Positions 34,584-40,296 of a DNA stretch of 40,296 nucleotides are shown here, one piece after another. Each line of letters starts with the position of its first letter. Within the stretch, counting starts at the first letter, position 1. Below the pieces are notes generated by a model that had not been told where the DNA came from, did no database searches, and worked only from the letters and a program-made list of their open reading frames with translations. This DNA comes from a bacterium (lineage in GTDB: Bacteria > UBP14 > UBA6098 > 4484-93): the NCBI GenBank assembly GCA_021158465.1, contig JAGGUN010000025.1:1-40296 (forward strand), given 5' to 3'. Position numbers and translations under genes: made by a program.

Positions 34584-36350
34584 ATGAAATATCTACTTAT
34601 TCTATTGTTCCTTTTTATTCCGACCCTTCTCCATGGTGTCTGCCCGGCGCTCGATACAGTCTGGTTCTATCAGGAAACGCTCCGTGATGGGCAGGATATA
34701 ATTCTTGTCTGCTACCGTGTTGACGACCCTGATGGTGACAGTATTCTCGTTACGGTTACCTCCGCTATTTGCAGGACGGATACGATACCCGTCTATCCGA
34801 GGGGGATAATCGATACCGTTTCGGGATATCCTCCGCCGAATGTCAACGGTTGGCTTGCCTCCGGTGAGCATTGCTTCGCCTGGAATATCGGCTGGGATGC
34901 TCCGAATATCGAGTCCTGCGAGCTTATGATAAGACTATCTGCTTATAATCAGAGTACGGATACGCTTATCGTTGCCGACTCGTTCGAGCTTCACGATGCC
35001 GAGGGGATAACCTTCGATGGTAGCTATATCTGGGTCTCCCGCTCGACCAACATTGCAGGTGAGAATGATTCCCTCTCGATATACCGGATTGACCCGACAG
35101 CTTTTGCGATAGTTGACTCCTGCAACTTCGATGGGATACTCTCCGGTCTCTATGCCGATATGTGCTGGCACAACGACACGATCTATATGATGAAGGGAGG
35201 CAATCCTCCGGTTGGTGACCCGAGGCTGTTTGTCATCGACCCGACAAGCTGCACGATTATCGATTCTTCCGGTCCGTTGTGGGCAGGAACGCGCTGGGGG
35301 CAGGGTATATGCTGGCATGATGGCTATCTCTGGGTAAACGATTCCCACGGCGATATTTATCGTGTTCTGCCGTATCCACCTTACACATCGACGCTCTGGC
35401 TTGCTGTTGATGACACATTCAGGACATATCATTCTGGGGATTCGCTCTTCTGGGGTGCTGTATCCGCCGATGGTATGACATTCGCTATGGGCGGTTTCTG
35501 GATTCTGCGGAACGCCACAGGAGCTATCTCCTACATCCTTTTTCAGGTCGATACGACGGGTCAGGTGGTCGATTCATTTGCTCTCCCCGGTGCCGGAACG
35601 GGACCTGAGGGATTGACATTCGATGGTGAATGCTTCTGGTATGCCGACCATACACTCGACAGGGTCTATCGTGTCTGCACCTGGAGCTGCTACGACACGA
35701 TAGCGTCCACCGGTTGCTTCGATACATATCCTCCGAGGGTATCTGTTGATTTTCCCGATTGTCCCGACCTGTCAGATACATTCTTTGTCGGTGATGAGGA
35801 GACGCTCACAGTTTCCCTTATCGACTCCTTCGAGACAGAGGAGCAATGCTCTGTCTTTTGGTTTTTGCCGGGTGAGGAGGAACAGTTTCTGGGAGTAGTT
35901 TATCCCGATTCAGAATTTGTTCTTGTTATGCCCGATATTTCGCGTCCCGATACGATAACATTCTTCGTTGCCGGATACGACTCCTTCGGCAACCGCGGGA
36001 CAAACCTTTCCTGCTCAGGATATCTTATTCCCTGCAGGGATGTTTTGGCTTCAGTTGATTGTCCCGGGGGGTTCAGCTATACGAGTTGTTATGACCAGAA
36101 CTGCTATTTCACGATAGTCGATACCACAGGTTTTCAGGGGATAGATACGACGCAGGTTTTTGCCAGAAGGATTATCCACCATATATCGAGTCCGCCTGAG
36201 ACAACCGCAATTTCAACATCTGATATGATGTTTATATTATCAGGTGATACCCTGTTTTTGACCGTTCCAGGCAGATATAACGATAGCGACACGGTTTATA
36301 TCCTCCTTGATTCTCTGCGAACCGAGACCGGCTGCCCGATACGGTTTTAG
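34584..36350 (+). CDS. Secreted beta-propeller surface protein
   Basis: I chose the ATG at 34584, with GAGGG upstream, over a TTG at 34575 that would lie on the ribosome site. The 588-residue protein has a signal peptide (MKYLLILLFLFIPTLLHG), an Ig-like start (VDDPDGDSILVTV) and a propeller with repeated (G)ITFDGSYIWV, ICWHDGYLWV and LTFDGECFWYADHTLDRVYR blades like those of glutamine cyclotransferase-type propellers. C-terminal beta domains follow, with several paired cysteines. No sorting tail is recognised. It is likely a cell-surface or extracellular binding protein; function unknown. Confidence 0.85.
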   Translation: MKYLLILLFLFIPTLLHGVCPALDTVWFYQETLRDGQDIILVCYRVDDPDGDSILVTVTSAICRTDTIPVYPRGIIDTVSGYPPPNVNGWLASGEHCFAWNIGWDAPNIESCELMIRLSAYNQSTDTLIVADSFELHDAEGITFDGSYIWVSRSTNIAGENDSLSIYRIDPTAFAIVDSCNFDGILSGLYADMCWHNDTIYMMKGGNPPVGDPRLFVIDPTSCTIIDSSGPLWAGTRWGQGICWHDGYLWVNDSHGDIYRVLPYPPYTSTLWLAVDDTFRTYHSGDSLFWGAVSADGMTFAMGGFWILRNATGAISYILFQVDTTGQVVDSFALPGAGTGPEGLTFDGECFWYADHTLDRVYRVCTWSCYDTIASTGCFDTYPPRVSVDFPDCPDLSDTFFVGDEETLTVSLIDSFETEEQCSVFWFLPGEEEQFLGVVYPDSEFVLVMPDISRPDTITFFVAGYDSFGNRGTNLSCSGYLIPCRDVLASVDCPGGFSYTSCYDQNCYFTIVDTTGFQGIDTTQVFARRIIHHISSPPETTAISTSDMMFILSGDTLFLTVPGRYNDSDTVYILLDSLRTETGCPIRF

Positions 36351-36393
36351 TCCAATCGAGAAGCCCCTTGGTGTCAATCTTCCAGATTGATAA

Positions 36394-36504
36394 AGGCTTA
36401 TTGAATCGAATTCAAGAGATTATGGGAACACAACATTTAGAGATTTCATAAGGCACATTAGAAACAAATTGACGGTTCACGGAGATTTGTCCTTTACCTT
36501 TTGA
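36394..36504 (+). pseudogene. Remnant of a HEPN-domain protein
   Basis: The 188-base gap between the propeller and dinG holds a 36-codon open segment with no start codon. Its end reads FRDFIRHIRNKLTVHGDLSF before TGA. RNKLTVH matches the Rx4-6H motif, with a polar residue after Arg, of HEPN domains, which are often RNases in toxin-antitoxin and defence systems. Only the last helix survives. A 7-base inverted repeat (TCAATCT/AGATTGA, 36374-36390) lies upstream; it has no U-tract. Confidence 0.45.
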
Positions 36505-36538
36505 GGTGTGTATACCGTGTGCAGGATGCATCATACCT

Positions 36539-39340
36539 CTACCTGAACTGTCTCTCCATACGGATGATGAGCTCCTTCTGTGAGTATATCGGGATGACCA
36601 TCGTTGGGAGTGAATTGAGTATGGCTGGGCTATAGCTCTTGTCGATTACTCGTCTGTCGAACAGTATTGCTACACCGACATCGTTTTCGTGGCGGATAAG
36701 TCGTCCCAGTCCCTGGCGGAATTTGAGGATACACTCGGGGAGTATGTATGCGAGGAACGAGTTTTTCCCTTCGTTCTCGAGCTTCTCACAGATTGCCTGA
36801 TGGTATGGCTCGGTCGGGACAGCAAACGGGAGCTTGGAGATATACAGCACCTCGAGCGTTTCTCCTTTGAAGTCGGCACCTTCCCAGAAGGAGTCTGTTC
36901 CGAGGAGGATTGATTCCCTGTTCTCCTTGAACCGGCTTGAGATAGCGTATCTTGAGCCGGATACCCCTTGAGCAAGGACCGCTATCCCTTCTTTGGATAG
37001 CTCCTTCTCGAGTATTGAATACACCCTCGAGAGGGAGTTGTATGCTGTGAACAGGAAGAGCGAGCCCCTGCGGAACTGTTTGCTAACATCAAGTGCGACC
37101 TGTGCCATCCAATCGTCGGTCTCCTCATCATCCCTTTTATAGACGGGGAGTAGGATGAGAAGGTTCTCCTTGAAATTGTATGGTGAGCCGAGAAGCTCCT
37201 CCGATATCCTTTCATGTGGGATGCGGTCTATTCCGAGCCTCTCCTTGATGTAGGTGAATTTTCTTTCGACGGTCAATGTGGCGGATGTAAAGACTCCGGT
37301 TTCCAGCTCCTTGTAGAGCATCTTATCGAGCAGTTCGCCGACATTTGTCGGTGCAGCGTGGAGTGTCACATCCTCGAACGAGCGTCCTGTCTCCACCCAG
37401 AAAACATATTCCGGCTCGCTGCATTTGCGGAAGAAGAGGAAATCGACGATTGTATCCTTTAATTTTCCTGCCGCGGAGACAAGCTCCGGGTACTCCTCTG
37501 ACAATATATCATCCTCGAGGTATTTTGCCTCCGATACAAGTTCAGCGAGCTTATCGGACAGGATGAGAAGCTCACTTTTCAGGTTTTCTGTTCGCTCGAT
37601 GATAAAGCGGTGCAGTTTATCGGACTCCAGCATCCGCAGTCGGACGGGGTACTGCCTCTTCTGCCAGTTGACCTCATCCTGCAGGAATAACCCGAGCGTT
37701 ATAAAGAACTGCCTTAGCTGCCGTCTGATCTTGAGTATTTTCTTTGAGCTCTCGGCGAGCAACTGGATAGATTTCTCTGCCTTCTCAGGATAATCCTTTC
37801 GGAGCTTGCTTGATATGTTGTGTATAATCCCTCTTGGCAACGGTTCTTCCTTGTACAGTTCGCCGAGCAGGATGTTGAAATTTCTCAGACCGATATGGAC
37901 ACCGAGGAAGTTTGCAGCCACCTTTTCGAGGTTGTGTGCCTCGTCGACTATGAGGTAGCTGTATCCACCGAGTATTCCGAACTCTTCGGCGACATCTGCG
38001 AGCAGGAGTGAGTGGTTCACAACGACAATCTGCGATTCCCTTTGTTCGTTGCGAACCTTCACGAGGAAGCAGTCGTCGTAAAACGGGCATTTATGCCCGA
38101 GGCAGCCTAAGGTATCTGCGTTTATATGCATCCAAAGAGGAGAAATTCTCTCCGTGGACATGCTTGTATTCTCTGCGATGTCCCCCGAGCGTGTCTCGTA
38201 TGCCCAGACGAGTGCGTAGGCAAGTTCCTCTGCCTCGCGTGAGGTCAGTTGGTCGAGTCTCTCGACTGTTCTTTTGAGCCGCTCGAGGCAGATGTAGTTT
38301 CCTCTTCCCTTGACGAGCGTCGATTTGAACGGAATTATCTGCTGGAGTGTCGGGATGTCCTTGAAGAAGAGCTGCTCCTGAAGGTTTTTCGTGTTGGTTG
38401 AGACGACCACGCGCTCGCTCTTGCTCAGTGCGAACAGCACGGCAGGAGCAAGGTATGCAAGCGATTTTCCCGTTCCCGTTCCTGCCTCGATGAGCAGGAA
38501 TTCGCCCTGTTTGAAGGCGTGATACACATCTTTTGCCATCTTGAGCTGGACATCCCGCTTCTTGAAATCGGGCAGGATAGAAGCAATTGGTCCGTCGTTG
38601 TCGAAAAGCTTCACCACATCGTGAAGATCGAATTTGTGCTTGGCATTATCCTTTTCCCCGCGGATACCCTCGAGATTGATGAGCATCTCCTCACGGAATT
38701 TTACATCGGGCAGAGATGCACTGCTCCGTTTTATCTCGAGTAGATTGTAGACAGCCTCTGACAGCATAGCATCGAACTTGCCGGTGATGGATACGAGTTT
38801 ATCGAGTAGCTCCTCGGGGAAACGGGCTGCATAGATTTTCAACTTTGGGATGATCTTTGCAAGGGTGACGGCATCGTCCAGTGCCCGATGTGCTCTTTTT
38901 TGCTCGACAAGGAAGAACTTAGCGATATTTCCAAGGGATAGTCCGTTCAATCTCGGTATGAATATCTTGGACAATCTGTAGCTGTCGAATATCTGATTTG
39001 TTGTGGCGAATTTCCCGCACTCGATAAATGCGGTATCCAGAAACCCTGCGTCAAACGATGCGTTGTGTGCCCAAAGGGGAGAGTCGCCGATGAAGTTGGC
39101 AAAATCGTCGATTGCATCCTTCAGACCTTTGGCGTCCTTGACATCCTCGTTCGTTATCCCTGTCAGGGTTGTGATGAATGTTGGGATAGGGCGTGTCGGC
39201 TTGACGAGCGTCGAGAAAACATCCTTTATCTCTCCGTTCTCCACGCGGACAGCGCCTATCTCGATTATCTCGTCGGTTGTCCTGTCGAGTCCGGTCGTCT
39301 CGAGGTCAAAGGCGACGAAGTTGTCAAAAATCGTTTGCAT
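36539..39340 (-). CDS. dinG: DinG-type helicase with N-terminal exonuclease
   Basis: The 933-residue protein joins a DEDDh 3'-5' exonuclease of the DNA polymerase III epsilon type (D12, E14, D97, H151, D156) to an XPD/DinG superfamily 2 helicase. The helicase has Walker A EAGTGTGKS (285-293), four cysteines for a 4Fe-4S cluster (351, 413, 418, 424), a DEAH box (466-469) and the GTDSFWEGADFKG motif near the C-terminus. Such fusions are typical of Firmicutes DinG and other phyla. It would unwind 5'-3', for example R-loops or forked DNA, and trim ends. The exonuclease residues look complete. Confidence 0.95.
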   Translation of the reverse strand: MQTIFDNFVAFDLETTGLDRTTDEIIEIGAVRVENGEIKDVFSTLVKPTRPIPTFITTLTGITNEDVKDAKGLKDAIDDFANFIGDSPLWAHNASFDAGFLDTAFIECGKFATTNQIFDSYRLSKIFIPRLNGLSLGNIAKFFLVEQKRAHRALDDAVTLAKIIPKLKIYAARFPEELLDKLVSITGKFDAMLSEAVYNLLEIKRSSASLPDVKFREEMLINLEGIRGEKDNAKHKFDLHDVVKLFDNDGPIASILPDFKKRDVQLKMAKDVYHAFKQGEFLLIEAGTGTGKSLAYLAPAVLFALSKSERVVVSTNTKNLQEQLFFKDIPTLQQIIPFKSTLVKGRGNYICLERLKRTVERLDQLTSREAEELAYALVWAYETRSGDIAENTSMSTERISPLWMHINADTLGCLGHKCPFYDDCFLVKVRNEQRESQIVVVNHSLLLADVAEEFGILGGYSYLIVDEAHNLEKVAANFLGVHIGLRNFNILLGELYKEEPLPRGIIHNISSKLRKDYPEKAEKSIQLLAESSKKILKIRRQLRQFFITLGLFLQDEVNWQKRQYPVRLRMLESDKLHRFIIERTENLKSELLILSDKLAELVSEAKYLEDDILSEEYPELVSAAGKLKDTIVDFLFFRKCSEPEYVFWVETGRSFEDVTLHAAPTNVGELLDKMLYKELETGVFTSATLTVERKFTYIKERLGIDRIPHERISEELLGSPYNFKENLLILLPVYKRDDEETDDWMAQVALDVSKQFRRGSLFLFTAYNSLSRVYSILEKELSKEGIAVLAQGVSGSRYAISSRFKENRESILLGTDSFWEGADFKGETLEVLYISKLPFAVPTEPYHQAICEKLENEGKNSFLAYILPECILKFRQGLGRLIRHENDVGVAILFDRRVIDKSYSPAILNSLPTMVIPIYSQKELIIRMERQFR

Positions 39341-39358
39341 TTCCTCTCCGATATGATT

Positions 39359-39386
39359 AAGATACCAGAAAAGGGGTATAAGTCAA
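39359..39386 (-). promoter_or_regulatory. Possible promoter of the dinG-type gene
   Basis: On the minus strand TTGACT (39386-39381), a 16-base spacer and TATCTT (39364-39359) lie ahead of the helicase gene, followed by a GAGAGGAA ribosome site. The site abuts the start codon of the divergent small gene. Confidence 0.5.
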
Positions 39387-39569
39387 GTGGAGATACGATG
39401 CAGTTGCGGTGAGCTTCTCTTCGATGGCAGGAGGGTGAACTTTCATTATGTGAGGCTCGAGGGGGACAGGATAAGCATCAGGTGTGATGCTTGCGGCAGG
39501 TGGCTTCTGCTTTCCAGTAAGGCATCGTTCGAGTTCATCCGAGCATTTGAGAAAACGAGGAGAAGATAA
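39387..39569 (+). CDS. Small zinc-ribbon protein
   Basis: The 60-residue protein has two cysteine pairs, CSC near 5-7 and CDAC near 33-36. They are separated by a beta hairpin and followed by a helix and a basic tail (EKTRRR), the pattern of a rubredoxin/zinc-ribbon knuckle protein. The start is GTG, with AAGGGG (39371-39376) ten bases upstream. It is divergent from the helicase gene. Small zinc ribbons often bind nucleic acid or partner proteins; no specific function can be given. Confidence 0.55.
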   Translation: MEIRCSCGELLFDGRRVNFHYVRLEGDRISIRCDACGRWLLLSSKASFEFIRAFEKTRRR

Positions 39570-39595
39570 CTGAATATTAAGCCAGTTGTTTTCCC

Positions 39596-39624
39596 TTGCA
39601 ATATGAAGAAGAAAGCGTTATAAT
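39596..39624 (+). promoter_or_regulatory. Promoter of the winged-helix/CDF gene
   Basis: TTGCAA (39596-39601), a 17-base spacer and a perfect TATAAT (39619-39624) predict a start near 39631. The coding start is at 39764, so the transcript has a leader of about 130 bases, long enough for a regulatory RNA. Confidence 0.65.
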
Positions 39625-39654
39625 TGATGAAACTAAAGCAAACTGGAAGGATGA

Positions 39655-39763
39655 ACGAAACTTTGTTCGTAAATATTATAGTTGTGCGAAATTGCCTTTA
39701 AAGAGAAGAATGATGGGAATTCCCGTTTAAAATATGCTCCCGTAGGAAAACGGGGCGACTGCT
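39655..39763 (+). promoter_or_regulatory. Leader with mutually exclusive hairpins over the ribosome site
   Basis: A small hairpin (ACGAA 39655-39659 with TTCGT 39666-39670) is followed by the palindrome GGGAATTCCC (39715-39724). Then AAACGGG (39748-39754) can pair either with CCCGTTT (39722-39728), or over its last five bases (39750-39754) with the nearer CCCGT (39739-39743). The GGGG at 39752-39755 is the likely Shine-Dalgarno site, eight bases before ATG. No known riboswitch class is recognised. Confidence 0.45.
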
Positions 39764-40296
39764 ATGCCCCAAAAACGATTGCAAATCAAGGACTCACAGG
39801 TAAAAAAGAATCTCAAGTGGCACATCTTACGCTTGCTTCGGTTAAACAGTAGAACGAGACAAGAACTCATAGATAAAATTAGGGACATGTATGTGGGTTA
39901 CTGGCAAGTAAATAATGAACTCATAGATATTAGCTTGAACTATCTTGAAAGTGAAGGTTTGATAAAATATTCGGATAAATACGAGATAACCAAAAAAGGC
40001 TCAGATGCTTTAGGTAAAAAGGGAAGAAATATTGAACAGTACCATGTGAGGCGTCTTTCAAAGGAGGCATGCGCCAAATACTCCTTATTGGGAAATGTAG
40101 GGCTGTCAGCCTTGGAATTTATTATCGGTTTCCTCTCAGGAAGCATTGGTCTCATTGCGGATGCGGTGCATACTGCTATCGATATAGTCGCCTCAGCGAT
40201 AACATGGATTGGCATAAGGATCAATAGAGAGGCACAAGCTGCCCTTCTTGGTGGGATAATTCTCTGCGGCATTGGTGCCTTTATTGCCTTTGAATC
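39764..40296 (+). CDS. Winged-helix/cation-diffusion-facilitator fusion (partial)
   Basis: The gene runs off the window; 177 residues are visible. Residues about 15-90 form a winged-helix domain (LKWHILRLLRLNSRTRQELI, ISLNYLESEGLIKYSDKYEI, then KKGSDAL), as in PadR/MarR-type regulators. From about 108 the CDF transporter begins: LGNVGLSALEFIIGFLSGSI and GLIADAVHTAIDIVASAITW, which is the DxxxD-type metal site in helix 2 (here D-x3-H/D). A third helix starts at ALLGGIILCGIGAFIAF. It would export divalent metals with a cytosolic DNA- or metal-sensing N-domain. The base composition is AT-richer than its neighbours. Confidence 0.8.
   Translation, partial: MPQKRLQIKDSQVKKNLKWHILRLLRLNSRTRQELIDKIRDMYVGYWQVNNELIDISLNYLESEGLIKYSDKYEITKKGSDALGKKGRNIEQYHVRRLSKEACAKYSLLGNVGLSALEFIIGFLSGSIGLIADAVHTAIDIVASAITWIGIRINREAQAALLGGIILCGIGAFIAFE

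Noticed and set aside
36374-36390. Inverted repeat TCAATCT-TCC-AGATTGA as terminator of the propeller gene
   Set aside because: Short, AT-rich and without a following U-tract on either strand; kept only as a note in the remnant entry.
39651-39701. Sixteen-codon upstream reading frame in the CDF leader
   Set aside because: The purine-rich stretch touches the ATG with no spacing, so translation is doubtful.

Overview
This window looks like chromosomal DNA from an uncultured bacterium of a deep-branching candidate phylum. The evidence is a bacterial parA-parB pair, a bactofilin with its M23 peptidase, a V/A-type ATPase instead of an F-type one, lipoproteins and secreted beta-propeller proteins, and sigma70-like promoters. 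The style resembles WOR-3/Stahlbacteria, TA06 or Cloacimonadota, but I cannot place it firmly. No rRNA, tRNA, CRISPR array, insertion sequence, integrase or transposase was seen. No gene-free gap exceeds about 200 bases.

Region 1 (1-1892): a pentapeptide-repeat protein fused to a two-helix potassium-channel pore (minus), then a cysteine-rich unknown (plus) with its own promoter. Region 2 (1941-14649): a compact virus-derived structural operon on the minus strand. Its order is small and large terminase, Mu-type portal, Mu I-type protease/scaffold, decoration protein, major capsid, a signal-peptide protein, gp36-type connector, tail terminator, a small tail protein, a large hub-like protein, a DNRLRE fibre-like protein, a BppU-like protein, two small membrane proteins and an M15 endolysin. 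It is read from one near-consensus promoter. Back to back with that promoter is a plus-strand XRE repressor gene, and two similar palindromes lie at the two promoters. I see no integration, replication, tape-measure or tail-tube gene, and every reading frame is open. This is the best candidate for an undescribed system: a gene-transfer-agent-like or domesticated particle locus under direct repressor control.

Region 3 (14665-26912): fifteen tightly packed minus-strand genes, in transcription order parA, parB, M23 peptidase, bactofilin, V-ATPase subunits H-I-K-E-C-F-A-B-D, a TPR protein and a universal stress protein. The K subunit carries the residues that bind sodium in the Enterococcus hirae rotor, so the enzyme is predicted to pump or use Na+. 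Region 4 (27106-31898): an LVIVD-repeat lipoprotein overlapping a 1245-residue hybrid histidine kinase, with a promoter in the end of gltX. Region 5 (31941-34453): a class II aldolase overlapping gltX. Region 6 (34584-36350): a secreted beta-propeller protein (plus), followed by a short HEPN-like gene remnant. Region 7 (36539-40296): a DinG-type helicase with an N-terminal exonuclease (minus), a divergent 60-residue zinc-ribbon protein, and the start of a winged-helix/cation-diffusion-facilitator fusion. That last gene has a long leader that can form mutually exclusive hairpins over its ribosome binding site.
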